Source: an uncultured Xanthomonas sp. (GTDB lineage Bacteria; Pseudomonadota; Gammaproteobacteria; Xanthomonadales; Xanthomonadaceae). From it: 64,000 bases of DNA. The translations under genes and the position numbers were made by a program. This document shows, piece by piece, positions 19,694-30,581 of this stretch (position 1 is the stretch's first letter; every line of letters starts with the position of its first letter). The notes under the pieces were generated by a model, which was not told the DNA's origin, searched no databases, and saw only the letters and a program-made list of their open reading frames with translations. The stretch spans positions 124,001-188,000 of the forward strand of contig CALTTS010000003.1 of the NCBI GenBank assembly GCA_943912265.1, in the 5' to 3' direction.

Positions 19694-20192
19694 GCTGGCC
19701 CTGGCCACCCTCCTGCTGCTGCCGCTCGCCGCGCTGGCCAAGACCAGCGACCGCAACCAGCCCATGACGGTCGATGCCGCCAGCCAGAACGGCAGCATGC
19801 TCGACGACAACGGCACCATCCACTACGCCGGCAACGTGGTGATCCTGCAGGGGTCGCTGGAAGTGCACGCCGACGCCGCCGACCTGTACCGCAGGAACGG
19901 CGACATCGAGCGCATCGTGCTGACCGGCAAGCAGGCCACGCTGAAGCAGCAGATGGACGACGGCACATGGATGAACGGTCGCGCCGACACCATCGAATAC
20001 CAGGCCAAGGCGGACACCATCGTCCTGACCGGCAACTACCATGTGGAATCGCCCAAGGGCAGCAATGCCGGCCAGCGCATGGTCTACAACACCAAGACCG
20101 GCAACATGCAGAGCGGCGGCGACGGCACCCGCGTGCATACCGTCATCCAGCCCAAGAACAAGACCGCCACGCCGGCACCGCAGGGACGCTGA
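19668..20192 (+). CDS. lptA: Lipopolysaccharide transport periplasmic protein LptA
   Basis: A 174-residue periplasmic protein with a signal peptide (LALATLLLLPLAALA, cut before KTSDRNQP). The OstA/LptA domain follows: MTVDAASQNGSMLDDNGTIH, YAGNVVILQGSLEVHADAA, LTGKQATLKQQMDDG and YQAKADTIVLTGNYHVESP. LptA forms the periplasmic bridge carrying LPS to LptDE. It starts inside the end of lptC and is followed 3 bp later by lptB. Confidence 0.92.
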   Translation: MNPMPRAAKLALATLLLLPLAALAKTSDRNQPMTVDAASQNGSMLDDNGTIHYAGNVVILQGSLEVHADAADLYRRNGDIERIVLTGKQATLKQQMDDGTWMNGRADTIEYQAKADTIVLTGNYHVESPKGSNAGQRMVYNTKTGNMQSGGDGTRVHTVIQPKNKTATPAPQGR

Positions 20193-20195
20193 CCG

Positions 20196-20915
<720 letters not shown>

Positions 20916-20957
20916 TCCCGGCAAACTCCGGCCACCCCGCTTCCTGCCGGTCATGAC

Positions 20958-22361
20958 ATGAAGCCACGGCTCCAGACATCGCTGGGACAGCAACTGGTGA
21001 TGACGCCCCAGTTGCGCCAGGCCATCCGGCTCCTGCAGATGTCGTCGGTGGAGCTGGATGCCGAAATCGCCGAGGCGATGGAAACCAACCCGCTGCTGGA
21101 GTGGGCCGACCAGAACGGCGAGCCCGACGCACCCGACGCCGGGCAGGAATCCGGCGCGGCCGGGGACGACGCCCGCCGCGACGACGAGGCGCCCGCGCCG
21201 GACGAGCCGCAGTGGAGCGGCGGCGCGGCGCCGGACGAGGACGACAATGCCGCCGAACGCATCGTCGAGCCCGAATCGCTGGCCGACCACCTGCTCTGGC
21301 AACTGCACCTGGAACCGCTGTCCGCGCGCGACCGCCGCATCGGCGCGGCGCTGATCGACGCGCTCGACGCCGACGGCTACCTGCGCGAACCGCTGTCGGC
21401 CATCGCCGAGACGCTGCGGCCGGAAGTGAGCGCCGGCGAGGACGAGATCCTCGCGGTGCTGAGCCGCATCCAGCAGCTGGAGCCCACCGGCATCGGCGCG
21501 CGCTCGCTCGGCGAATGCCTGGCCCTGCAGCTGGAGGCGCTGGACGCCGATACCGACGGCCGCGCCCTGGCGCTGGCCATCGTGCGCGGCCCGCTGCTCG
21601 AGCGCCTGCCCAGGGCCGGCATCGCCGGGCTCGCCGCGGAACTGCGCCGCCCGGCGGCCGACGTCGAAATCGCCGTGCACCTGCTGCGCACGCTCGACCC
21701 CGCACCCGGCCACGGCATCGGCGACATGGACGCGGACACCTACGTCGTGCCCGACTGCGTGGTCTGGCGCAGCCACGGCGTCTGGCAGGCGGCGCTGTCC
21801 GGCCACTCGCGCCCGCGCGTGGCCATCCACCGCGGCTACGAGCGGATGATCCGCCAGTGCGGCGAGCACGACGCCGTCTACCTGCGCAACCAGCTGCAGG
21901 AGGCGCGCTGGCTGCTGAAGGGACTGGAAGCCCGCGGCGAGACCCTGCTCAAGGTGATGCGCTGCCTGGTGCGCGAACAGGCCGGGTTCCTCGAATTCGG
22001 CCCGCAGGCGCTGCGCCCGCTCACCCTGCGCGAGATCGCCGGCACGCTCGGCCTGCACGAATCGACGATCTCCCGCGCCATCGCGCGCAAGTACGTGCGC
22101 ACCCCGCGCGGCACCGTGCCGATGCGCGCGTTCTTCGCCTCCGGCATCGACACCGACGGCGGCGGCGAGGCCTCCAGCACCGCCATCCAGGCCATGATCA
22201 AACGCTTGATCGAGGCCGAGAACCCGCGCAAGCCGCTGTCCGACGCCAAGCTGGCCGAACTGCTCAAGGCCTCCGGCGTGCCGGTGGCGCGGCGCACGGT
22301 GGCGAAGTATCGTGAGGCCATGAACATCGCCGCGTCGCACGAGCGCGTCCGCATCGGCTGA
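20958..22361 (+). CDS. rpoN: RNA polymerase sigma-54 factor
   Basis: A 467-residue sigma-54. Region I is the Gln/Leu-rich N-terminus LQTSLGQQLVMTPQLRQAIR with LLQMSSVELDAEI and ETNPLLEW. Region II is the acidic stretch rich in Asp and Glu. The core-binding domain includes EPTGIGARSLGECLALQLEA. The helix-turn-helix is TLREIAGTLGLHESTISRAI, and the C-terminal RpoN box is ARRTVAKYREAM. It directs transcription from -24/-12 promoters with enhancer proteins. Downstream hpf, ptsN, hprK and rapZ form its conserved neighbourhood. Confidence 0.96.
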   Translation: MKPRLQTSLGQQLVMTPQLRQAIRLLQMSSVELDAEIAEAMETNPLLEWADQNGEPDAPDAGQESGAAGDDARRDDEAPAPDEPQWSGGAAPDEDDNAAERIVEPESLADHLLWQLHLEPLSARDRRIGAALIDALDADGYLREPLSAIAETLRPEVSAGEDEILAVLSRIQQLEPTGIGARSLGECLALQLEALDADTDGRALALAIVRGPLLERLPRAGIAGLAAELRRPAADVEIAVHLLRTLDPAPGHGIGDMDADTYVVPDCVVWRSHGVWQAALSGHSRPRVAIHRGYERMIRQCGEHDAVYLRNQLQEARWLLKGLEARGETLLKVMRCLVREQAGFLEFGPQALRPLTLREIAGTLGLHESTISRAIARKYVRTPRGTVPMRAFFASGIDTDGGGEASSTAIQAMIKRLIEAENPRKPLSDAKLAELLKASGVPVARRTVAKYREAMNIAASHERVRIG

Positions 22362-22417
22362 CGGGCGGTCCGGCGCGGAGAGGTTCATGTCCACCTCGAC
22401 GAAACAGGAGGAACACG

Positions 22418-22738
22418 ATGGGCATCGAGACCTATGGCCAGCAGATCGAAGTGACCCCCGCCCTGCGCGACTACGTTGAGACCAAGCTCAGGCGGGTGGT
22501 GCGCCACGCCGACGACGAGGCCGTCCAGATCCGCACCCAGCTCAGCGTGCGCAAGCCCGACCACGTGGTCGAGGCCACCCTGAACATGCCCGGCTGCACC
22601 CTGCACGCCGACGCCAGCGGCCAGACGATGTACGCGGCGATCGACCTGCTGGCCGACAAGCTCGACCGGCTGGTGCTCAAGTACAAGGGCAAGAAGCAGG
22701 AATTCGATCCCCGCAGCGTGCGCGACGGCATCCAGTAA
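22418..22738 (+). CDS. hpf: Ribosome hibernation promoting factor, short form
   Basis: A 106-residue HPF/YfiA-family protein that binds the ribosomal A/P-site region in stationary phase. It has MGIETYGQQIEVTPALRDYVETK at the start (beta-alpha), the mid sheet VRKPDHVVEATLNMPG and the helix ASGQTMYAAIDLLADKLDRL. It lacks the long-form C-terminal dimerisation domain. An excellent ribosome site, AGGAGGAA, lies at 22406-22413. The gene follows rpoN, its standard position. Confidence 0.93.
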   Translation: MGIETYGQQIEVTPALRDYVETKLRRVVRHADDEAVQIRTQLSVRKPDHVVEATLNMPGCTLHADASGQTMYAAIDLLADKLDRLVLKYKGKKQEFDPRSVRDGIQ

Positions 22739-22747
22739 GCGTTCCCC

Positions 22748-23260
22748 GTGCGATTGGCCGAACTGCTGGAGGACGCGAAAGCCGCCATCGTCGATGCCGG
22801 CGACCGCGATGCCGTCCTGCAACGCGCCGCCGACCTGCTGGCTTGCCGGCAGGTCGGTCCCGGCGGCCTCCATGCCAGCCTGCTGCGCCGCGAGAAGCTC
22901 GGCAGTACCGGCATCGGCCACGGCGTGGCCATCCCGCACGGGCGTTCGGACCAGGTCCATGCGCCGCGCGCCGTGCTGCTGCGGCTGGCCCCGCCGGTCG
23001 ATTTCGGCGCCGCCGACGGACAAGCCGTCGACCTGCTGTTCGTCCTCGCCATTCCCCTGAACCATGCCCAGCAGCACCTGATGCTGCTGGCCGAACTGGC
23101 CGAGCGCTTTTCCGAGCCCGGCTTCCGCGCACGCCTGCGCGCGGCGCCCGACGCCGACGCGCTGCTGGCCTGCATGCGGGCCTGGCGTCCCGAACCTGCC
23201 ACCGGGGCGGGCGACAATGCCCTGCCCCGTCCCCCGCACGCCCACGGCGATTCCGCATGA
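22748..23260 (+). CDS. ptsN: PTS IIA-like nitrogen regulatory protein PtsN
   Basis: A 170-residue EIIA-Ntr. The phosphorylation site is His64 in GHGVAIPHGRSD, surrounded by the family pattern LLRREKLGSTGIGHG. VDLLFVLAIPLNHAQQHLMLLAELAERFS follows in pieces typical of the family. It receives phosphate from HPr and regulates potassium, nitrogen and other functions rather than sugar uptake. The start is GTG 22748. Its stop overlaps the hprK ATG, linking it to the HPr kinase. Confidence 0.92.
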   Translation: MRLAELLEDAKAAIVDAGDRDAVLQRAADLLACRQVGPGGLHASLLRREKLGSTGIGHGVAIPHGRSDQVHAPRAVLLRLAPPVDFGAADGQAVDLLFVLAIPLNHAQQHLMLLAELAERFSEPGFRARLRAAPDADALLACMRAWRPEPATGAGDNALPRPPHAHGDSA

Positions 23261-24207
23261 ATACCCGCATCAGCGCACGCGAACTGTTCGACCAGCAACA
23301 GGAAAAACTGGCCCTGCGCTGGGCCGCCGGCCAGGCCGGCGGCGGTCGCGAGATCGAGGCCGAGGCCACCAACGCGCGGCGCCCCTCGCTGGCCGGCTAT
23401 CTCAACGCGATCTACCCGAACAAGGTGCAGATCCTCGGCACCGAGGAGCTGTCCTGGCTCGATGCGCTGGCGCCGCTGCAGCGCGCCGAGGTCATCCGCA
23501 AGATCGTCCAGTTCCAGCCGCTGGCGCTGGTGGTCAGCAAGAACCAGCCGGTGCCCGAGGACCTGCGCGCCGCCGCCGAGGACACCCAGACGCCGCTGTG
23601 GGTCTCGCCCAAGCGTGGCCACGAGCTGCTCAACCACCTGTCCTACCACCTGGCCCGCACCCTGGCGCCGCGGATCACCCTGCACGGCGTGTTCATGGAG
23701 ATCTACTCGATCGGCGTGCTGATCACCGGCGAGGCCGGCTCGGGCAAGAGCGAGCTGGCGCTGGAACTGCTGACCCGCGGCCACCGCCTGGTGGCCGACG
23801 ACGCGCCCGAGTTCACCCAGATCGCACCCGACGTGCTCGACGGCACCTGCCCGGACCTGCTGCAGGACCTGCTGGAAGTGCGCGGCCTGGGCGTGCTCAA
23901 CGTGCGCAGCATGTTCGGCGACACCGCGATCAAGAAGAACAAGTACCTGCGCCTGATCGTGCACCTGACCAAGCCGATGACCGAGCCCAACGCCAGCGGC
24001 TACGCGCGCCTGACCGGCGACTCGGGCACCCGCCACGTGCTCGACCTGGACGTGCCGCTGATCACCCTGCCGGTGATGCCCGGGCGCAATCTCGCGGTGC
24101 TGACCGAGGCCGCCACCCGGCTGCACATCCTGCGCACCAAGGGCATCGACCCGGCGGCGATGTTCATCGCCCGCCACAGCAACCTGCTGGAACGGAGTTC
24201 GTCGTGA
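23257..24207 (+). CDS. hprK: HPr kinase/phosphorylase
   Basis: A 316-residue bifunctional enzyme that phosphorylates or dephosphorylates HPr on Ser46. The N-terminal domain (PSLAGYLNAIYPNKVQILG) precedes the kinase domain with P-loop GEAGSGKSELALELL (about 158-170), RGHRLVADDAPEF, the signature VRGLGVLNVRSMFG and a C-terminal PVMPGRNLAVLTEAA. The HPr encoded downstream keeps Ser46, so the substrate is present. It overlaps ptsN (ATGA) and rapZ (GTGA). Confidence 0.94.
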   Translation: MNTRISARELFDQQQEKLALRWAAGQAGGGREIEAEATNARRPSLAGYLNAIYPNKVQILGTEELSWLDALAPLQRAEVIRKIVQFQPLALVVSKNQPVPEDLRAAAEDTQTPLWVSPKRGHELLNHLSYHLARTLAPRITLHGVFMEIYSIGVLITGEAGSGKSELALELLTRGHRLVADDAPEFTQIAPDVLDGTCPDLLQDLLEVRGLGVLNVRSMFGDTAIKKNKYLRLIVHLTKPMTEPNASGYARLTGDSGTRHVLDLDVPLITLPVMPGRNLAVLTEAATRLHILRTKGIDPAAMFIARHSNLLERSSS

Positions 24208-25079
24208 GCGAATCCGCCTCGCCGCTGCTGGTGATCGTCAGCGGCCTGTCCGGCTCGGGCAAGTCGGTGGCGCTGAAGACCTTCGAGGACATGGACTTCT
24301 ACTGCGCCGACAACCTGCCGGTGGAACTGCTGCCGGCCTTCGTCGGCAGCCTGCTGCGCGACGGCGACACGCCGCCGCGGGTGGCCATCGGCATCGACGT
24401 GCGCAGCCGCCACAGCGACCTGTCGCGGCTGCCGCAGTGGCGCGCCGCGGTCGCCGAACTCGGCTTCGAGGCGCGCCTGCTGTTCTTCGACGCCGACGAC
24501 GCCACCCTGCTGCGGCGCTACGCCGACACCCGCCGCCGCCACCCGCTCAGCCACCTCGGGCTGTCGCTGCCGGAGGCCATCGCCCGCGAGCGCGAGATCA
24601 CCCGCCCGCTGCGCGAGGGCGCCGACGCGGTGGTGGACACCAGCGCGCTCAACGTCCACCAGCTTCGCCAGCGCATCATCAGCGCCTACGCGCCGGACCA
24701 GCACGCCAGCCTGACCCTGCTGTTCGAGTCCTTCGCCTACAAGCGCGGCGTGCCGGCCGACGCGGATTTCGTGTTCGACGCGCGGGTGCTGCCCAACCCG
24801 CACTGGAACCCCGAGCTGCGCCCGTTCTCCGGCCGCGACGCGCCGGTGCGGCAATGGCTGGAAACCCAGCCCGAAGTGACCTGCTACTACGACCAGATCA
24901 GCGGCCTGCTCGACACCTGGCTGCCGCGCCTGCGCGGGGAGACCCGCAGCTACGTCACCGTCGCCTTCGGCTGCACCGGCGGCAAGCACCGCTCGGTGTA
25001 CCTGGCCGAGCGCCTGGCCCGGCACGCGCGCGAGCAGGGCTGGGAAGACGTCAAGACCTTCCACCGCGAACTGGAATGA
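24204..25079 (+). CDS. rapZ: RNase adapter protein RapZ
   Basis: A 291-residue P-loop protein of the RapZ/YvcJ family. The Walker A is SGLSGSGKSVALKTFED, followed by DFYCADNLPVELL, Walker B-like IGIDVRSRHSD, FFDADDATLLRRY and RRRHPLS. The C-terminal domain has SFAYKRGVPADADFVFD, RVLPNPHW and VAFGCTGGKHRSVYLAE. In enterobacteria RapZ guides RNase E to the GlmZ sRNA; in other groups it binds nucleotides or UDP-sugars. GTG 24204 overlaps the hprK stop. Confidence 0.94.
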   Translation: MSESASPLLVIVSGLSGSGKSVALKTFEDMDFYCADNLPVELLPAFVGSLLRDGDTPPRVAIGIDVRSRHSDLSRLPQWRAAVAELGFEARLLFFDADDATLLRRYADTRRRHPLSHLGLSLPEAIAREREITRPLREGADAVVDTSALNVHQLRQRIISAYAPDQHASLTLLFESFAYKRGVPADADFVFDARVLPNPHWNPELRPFSGRDAPVRQWLETQPEVTCYYDQISGLLDTWLPRLRGETRSYVTVAFGCTGGKHRSVYLAERLARHAREQGWEDVKTFHRELE

Positions 25080-25122
25080 GCCTTCCCGGCGGCGGCGCTA
25101 TCGGAAACCGCCGGTGCCCTGT

Positions 25123-25135
25123 TAATGTTCCGCGA
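25123..25135 (+). promoter_or_regulatory. Possible leaderless promoter of the EIIA gene
   Basis: TAATGT at 25123-25128 is followed by six bases and then the ATG at 25135. There is no Shine-Dalgarno sequence in the 20 bases upstream. The spacing places the transcription start at or next to the start codon. Confidence 0.35.
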
Positions 25136-25527
25136 TGGCTTGCGGCATTCTTCTCATCACCCATCCCGGCATCGGCAGCGCCATCCTCGACGTCGCCGGC
25201 CAGCTGCTGCGGCCGCTGCCGCTGAAGGCGGAAGCCCTCGAAGTGCCGCTCGGCGCCGCGCCCGAGGCGCTACTGCCGCAGGCTTCGGCGGCGCTGCGCC
25301 GGGTCGACGGCGGCGACGGCGTGCTGGTGCTGACCGACCTGTACGGCGCCACGCCGAGCAACCTCGCCGCGCAGCTGGCACGCTTGGGCACGCCGGTGCG
25401 GCGGGTGGCCGCGCTGAGCCTGCCGATGCTGCTGCGGGTGATGAACTACCCGGAACAGGGACTGGACGCCTTGCCGGCCACCGCGGCGGCCGGCACGCGC
25501 AACGGAGCGATCATCGACGATGCTTGA
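25135..25527 (+). CDS. PTS mannose-type EIIA protein
   Basis: A 130-residue EIIA of the mannose (ManX/PtsM) class. The phospho-accepting His10 is in LLITHPGIGSAILD, and LVLTDLYGATPSNLA is the second family signature. No EIIB, EIIC or EIID gene is nearby, so it probably works in a regulatory phosphorelay rather than in sugar uptake. It overlaps the HPr gene by 8 bp. Confidence 0.9.
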   Translation: MACGILLITHPGIGSAILDVAGQLLRPLPLKAEALEVPLGAAPEALLPQASAALRRVDGGDGVLVLTDLYGATPSNLAAQLARLGTPVRRVAALSLPMLLRVMNYPEQGLDALPATAAAGTRNGAIIDDA

Positions 25528-25789
25528 ACGCCAACTCACCGTGTCCAACCGCCTGGGCCTGCACGCGCGCGCCACCGCGAAGCTGGTGCAGGTGCTGTCC
25601 GGCTTCGGCTGCAATGCCACGCTGGCGGCCAAGGGCCGCGAGGTCAACGCCAAGAGCATCATGGGCGTGATGCTGCTCGCCGCTGGCCAGGGCACGGTGG
25701 TGACGGTACGCACCGACGGCCCGGACGAGGCCGCCGCGATGGACGCGGTGGCCGCCCTGTTCGAGCGCCGCTTCGACGAGGAAGGCTGA
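25520..25789 (+). CDS. ptsH: HPr family phosphocarrier protein
   Basis: An 89-residue HPr. The active His15 is in RLGLHARATAKLV. The regulatory Ser46 is in NAKSIMGVMLLAAGQG, matching the site used by HPr kinase. It carries phosphate from enzyme I (the next gene) to the EIIA proteins PtsN and the mannose-type EIIA upstream. Whether it is called HPr or NPr is a matter of convention; the context favours a regulatory role. Confidence 0.93.
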   Translation: MLERQLTVSNRLGLHARATAKLVQVLSGFGCNATLAAKGREVNAKSIMGVMLLAAGQGTVVTVRTDGPDEAAAMDAVAALFERRFDEEG

Positions 25790-25852
25790 GCCGATGCCCG
25801 CGCCGGCCGCCGCGCTTCGCCCATCCCGCCCATCGCGGAACCGGATGCCGCG

Positions 25853-27586
<1,734 letters not shown>

Positions 27587-27629
27587 CCCGCATCGCCGGG
27601 CGGCCGTGTCATTTCCCCTGCACCTGCTT

Positions 27630-27646
27630 CCGGCGATAATCGCCGG
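27630..27646 (+). promoter_or_regulatory. Palindrome overlapping a -10 box upstream of mgtE
   Basis: CCGGCGAT and ATCGCCGG form a perfect inverted repeat around one central base. The hexamer GATAAT at 27635-27640 lies in its middle, about 78 bases before the mgtE ATG. It could be an operator on the mgtE promoter; the leader of about 70 nt shows no recognisable riboswitch. Confidence 0.35.
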
Positions 27647-27717
27647 CTGAGCCAGCCTTGCCGCATCTACGCGGGAATCCCGCGGATTTGCGGCCGTTTC
27701 GTTTCCGGGGAGCCGCA

Positions 27718-29079
27718 ATGGCCGAAGCCGTCCGCCACGACAAGACCGCGCGCCAGCTGCGCATGCTGTCCGATGCCCTGGACAGCGGCCGCCTCGGCCC
27801 GGTGCGGCGCCTGGTCAACACGCTCTCGCCGGCCGAGATCGGCAACCTGCTCGAATCGCTGCCGCCGGGCAAGCGCGAGATCGTGTGGGGGCTGGTCGAC
27901 CAGGAAGACGACGGCGAGGTGCTGGTCCACGTCGGCGAGGAAGTGCGCGAAAGCCTGCTCGCCGACATGGACCCGGACGAGATCATCGCCGCGGTCGAGG
28001 ACCTGGACATCGACGACCTCGCCGACCTGGTCGAGGACCTGCCGGACACGGTCATCGACGAGGTGCTCAAGTCGATGGACCGCGAGAACCGCGAGCGGCT
28101 GGAGCAGGTGCTGTCCTACCCGGAGGACACCGCCGGGCGCCTGATGAACCCGGACGTGGTCACCGTGCGCGCCGACGTCAACGTCGACGTTGTGCTGCGC
28201 TACCTGCGCCTGCGCGGCGAACTGCCCGACCACACCGACCACCTGTTCGTGGTCAGCCGCCGCCACCAGTACCTGGGGCGAATCTCGCTGGCCGCACTGC
28301 TCACCCACGAGGACACCACGCCGATCAACCGCCTGATCGACGACGAGCAGCCGGCCATCGACGTGGAGGAACAGGCGCAGGAAGTGGCGCGCAAGTTCTC
28401 CGACCACGACTGGATCAGCGCGCCAGTGGTGGACGAGAACAACATCCTGCTCGGCCGCATCACCATCGACGACGTGGTCGACATCATCCGCGATCAGGCC
28501 GAGCACCAGGCGATGAGCGCGGCCGGCCTGGACGAGGACGCGGACCTGTTCAGCCCGGTGCGGCGCGCGTTCCGCCGGCGCCTGATCTGGCTGGGCATCA
28601 ACCTGTGCACGGCGTTCCTCGCCTCCGGCGTGGTCAGCCGGTTCGAGGGCACGATCGAGAAGCTGGTGGCACTGGCCGCGCTGATGCCCATCGTCGCCGG
28701 CATGGGCGGCAACGCCGGCACCCAGGTACTGGCGCTGATGGTGCGCGGCCTGGCGCTGGGGCAGATCGGCGCGTCCAACGTGATGACGCTGCTGAAGAAG
28801 GAGCTGCTGGTCGCGCTGATCAACGGCCTGTGTCTGGGCATCGGCCTGGGCTTGATCGTGCTGGCATGGTTCCAGCAGCCCGGCCTGTCACTGGTGATCG
28901 GCACTGCGCTGACCATCAACCTGCTGACTGCCGCGCTGGGCGGGGTGATGGTGCCGCTGACGCTGAAACGTTTCGGCTTCGACCCAGCGCTGGCCGGCGG
29001 CGTGATCCTGACCACGCTGACCGACGTGATGGGCTTCCTCAGCTTCCTCGGCCTGGCCACGCTGATCCTGCTGCACTGA
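27718..29079 (+). CDS. mgtE: Magnesium transporter MgtE
   Basis: A 453-residue Mg2+ channel. The cytoplasmic N domain is helical and acidic (VRRLVNTLSPAEIGNLLESL, MDPDEIIAAVEDL, DLADLVEDLP). Two CBS domains follow (TAGRLMNPDVVTVRADVNVD; PVVDENNILLGRITIDDVVD). Five C-terminal transmembrane helices include the pore signature PIVAGMGGNAGTQVLALMVRG and the last-helix LTTLTDVMGFLSFLGLA with its Mg-binding Asp. ATG 27718 follows a purine-rich GGGGAG and gives the family length. Gating by Mg2+ binding between the N and CBS domains is known for the family. Confidence 0.95.
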   Translation: MAEAVRHDKTARQLRMLSDALDSGRLGPVRRLVNTLSPAEIGNLLESLPPGKREIVWGLVDQEDDGEVLVHVGEEVRESLLADMDPDEIIAAVEDLDIDDLADLVEDLPDTVIDEVLKSMDRENRERLEQVLSYPEDTAGRLMNPDVVTVRADVNVDVVLRYLRLRGELPDHTDHLFVVSRRHQYLGRISLAALLTHEDTTPINRLIDDEQPAIDVEEQAQEVARKFSDHDWISAPVVDENNILLGRITIDDVVDIIRDQAEHQAMSAAGLDEDADLFSPVRRAFRRRLIWLGINLCTAFLASGVVSRFEGTIEKLVALAALMPIVAGMGGNAGTQVLALMVRGLALGQIGASNVMTLLKKELLVALINGLCLGIGLGLIVLAWFQQPGLSLVIGTALTINLLTAALGGVMVPLTLKRFGFDPALAGGVILTTLTDVMGFLSFLGLATLILLH

Positions 29080-29091
29080 CGGGCGCCGCGC

Positions 29092-29721
29092 ATGGACGAG
29101 CTCATCGGCAAACTGGTCGAATGGAACGATGCGCGCGGTTACGGCTTCATCGAGCCGCTGGATGCCACCACCGGCAGTGGCCGCGTGTTCGTGCATGTGC
29201 GCGATTACCGGCAGATGGGCCGTCGGCCGGAAGTGGGCGAACTGCTGCGCTACCGGCCGCAATGCCAGCCCGATGGCCGCTGGCGTGCCGAGGGCGTGGC
29301 GCGTGCGGTGTCCGCCGCGCACCGGAAAGTGCGCGCCGGAAACGATCAGGCGCGGCACCTCGCATCGCCGGCCACGTGGCTGCCGCCGTGGCTGATCTGC
29401 GCCTTCATCGCCCTGCTCGGCTGGGGGTTGCACGCCCATCGCCTGCCCGCCCTGTTGCCTTGGGCACTGGCCGCGATCAATCTCGCCACGTTCATCGCCT
29501 ACGGACGCGACAAGCACGCCGCGCGCCGGGGCCGGTGGCGCACGCCGGAAGCCACGCTGCACGGGTTCGAGCTGCTCGGCGGCTGGCCCGCCGCGTGGCT
29601 GGCCCAGCGCCTGCTGCACCACAAGTCGCGCAAACCCGGTTTCCGACGCATGTATCTGCTGACGAGCTTGCTGAATCTTGCCGCGCTGGCGGCATGGCTG
29701 GCCGGCCCGTGGCAGCCATGA
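29092..29721 (+). CDS. Cold-shock domain / DUF1294 fusion membrane protein
   Basis: A 209-residue two-part protein. Residues 1-70 form a cold-shock-like OB domain (GKLVEWNDARGYGFIEPLD, VFVHVRDY), which binds single-stranded nucleic acid in relatives. Residues 95-205 are DUF1294, with hydrophobic helices (WLICAFIALLGWGLHAH), AINLATFIAYGRDKHAARRG, the LLGGWPAAWLAQRLLHHKS motif and a last helix. The order CSD then DUF1294 is a known but little-studied fusion. It follows mgtE by 12 bp and may be cotranscribed. Confidence 0.87.
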   Translation: MDELIGKLVEWNDARGYGFIEPLDATTGSGRVFVHVRDYRQMGRRPEVGELLRYRPQCQPDGRWRAEGVARAVSAAHRKVRAGNDQARHLASPATWLPPWLICAFIALLGWGLHAHRLPALLPWALAAINLATFIAYGRDKHAARRGRWRTPEATLHGFELLGGWPAAWLAQRLLHHKSRKPGFRRMYLLTSLLNLAALAAWLAGPWQP

Positions 29722-29736
29722 GCCGGCCTCGGCAGG

Positions 29737-29742
29737 TATGCT
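29737..29742 (+). promoter_or_regulatory. Candidate -10 box (TATGCT) of the esterase gene
   Basis: TATGCT lies 31 bases upstream of the ATG at 29774, inside the short gap after the DUF1294 gene. A start about 25 nt before the ATG is predicted. The -35 is not evident. Confidence 0.3.
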
Positions 29743-29773
29743 GGATCGGCCCCCCGCTGCCGCTGTCCCGACG

Positions 29774-30580
29774 ATGCTCCGTTACCCGCGCCGCCTCGGC
29801 CTGTTGCTGCCGTCCGTCGTCCTGCTGCTGATGATGACCGCCTGCGCCTCGATCCCCGAACCGGCCGACACCGGCCACTTCGAGCCGCGCACGCTCGTCT
29901 TCGACAACTGGACCTACAAGTACGAAGTGTTCGTGCCGGCACACCTGCAACCGGCCGGCCAGACCCCGATCGTGCTGTTCCTGCACGGTTCGGGCGAGCG
30001 CGGCAACGACGGCCACGACCCCACCACCTCGGGCCTCGGCCCGTACCTGCGCGACCACCGCGACGACTTCCCCGCCTTGGTCGTGTTCCCGCAGGCACCG
30101 CGCCACGCCTCCTGGGCCGGCGAGCCCGGCGACATGGCGATGGCCGCGCTCGACGCCGCCGTCGCCGAATTCCAGGCCGACCCCGCGCGCACCTACCTCA
30201 CCGGCATGTCGATGGGCGGCTACGGCACCTACGAGCTGGCGCTGCGCCATCCCGGCCGCTTCGCCGCGCTGGTGCCGGTGTGCGGCGGCATCGTCCAGCC
30301 CAACGAGCGCGAACCGCTGAACGTCAGCGTCGTGGCGCGCGAGCAGGACCCCTTCGCCGCCGCCGCCAAGGGCATTGCCGGCACGCCGATCTGGATCTTC
30401 CACGGCGGCGACGACGACGTGGTGCCTCCCCGCCAGTCACGCCACATGGCCAGGGCCATCAAGGCCGCCGGCGGCCCGGTGCGCTACACCGAGTTCCCCG
30501 ACGACAACCACAACTCGTGGGACTCCACCTACAACTACGCGCCGATGTGGGCGTGGATGTTTGGGCAGAAGCGCGGCTGA
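29774..30580 (+). CDS. Alpha/beta-hydrolase lipoprotein (esterase-like)
   Basis: A 268-residue secreted hydrolase of the prolyl-oligopeptidase/carboxylesterase type. The N-terminus is a lipoprotein signal ending MMTACASIP, with Cys as the likely lipidation site. The oxyanion region is VLFLHGSGERGNDG. The nucleophile elbow is TGMSMGGYGTYELA, the acid is probably in IFHGGDDDVVP, and the His is in PDDNHNSWDSTYN. Relatives hydrolyse acetyl or feruloyl esters or peptides; the substrate is not known here. ATG 29774 is the start that gives a proper signal sequence. Confidence 0.86.
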   Translation: MLRYPRRLGLLLPSVVLLLMMTACASIPEPADTGHFEPRTLVFDNWTYKYEVFVPAHLQPAGQTPIVLFLHGSGERGNDGHDPTTSGLGPYLRDHRDDFPALVVFPQAPRHASWAGEPGDMAMAALDAAVAEFQADPARTYLTGMSMGGYGTYELALRHPGRFAALVPVCGGIVQPNEREPLNVSVVAREQDPFAAAAKGIAGTPIWIFHGGDDDVVPPRQSRHMARAIKAAGGPVRYTEFPDDNHNSWDSTYNYAPMWAWMFGQKRG

Positions 30581-30581
30581 C

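Noticed and set aside
27641..27717. Mg2+ riboswitch (M-box) before mgtE
   Set aside because: The leader is about 70 nt and lacks the conserved M-box core; only a small palindrome is visible.
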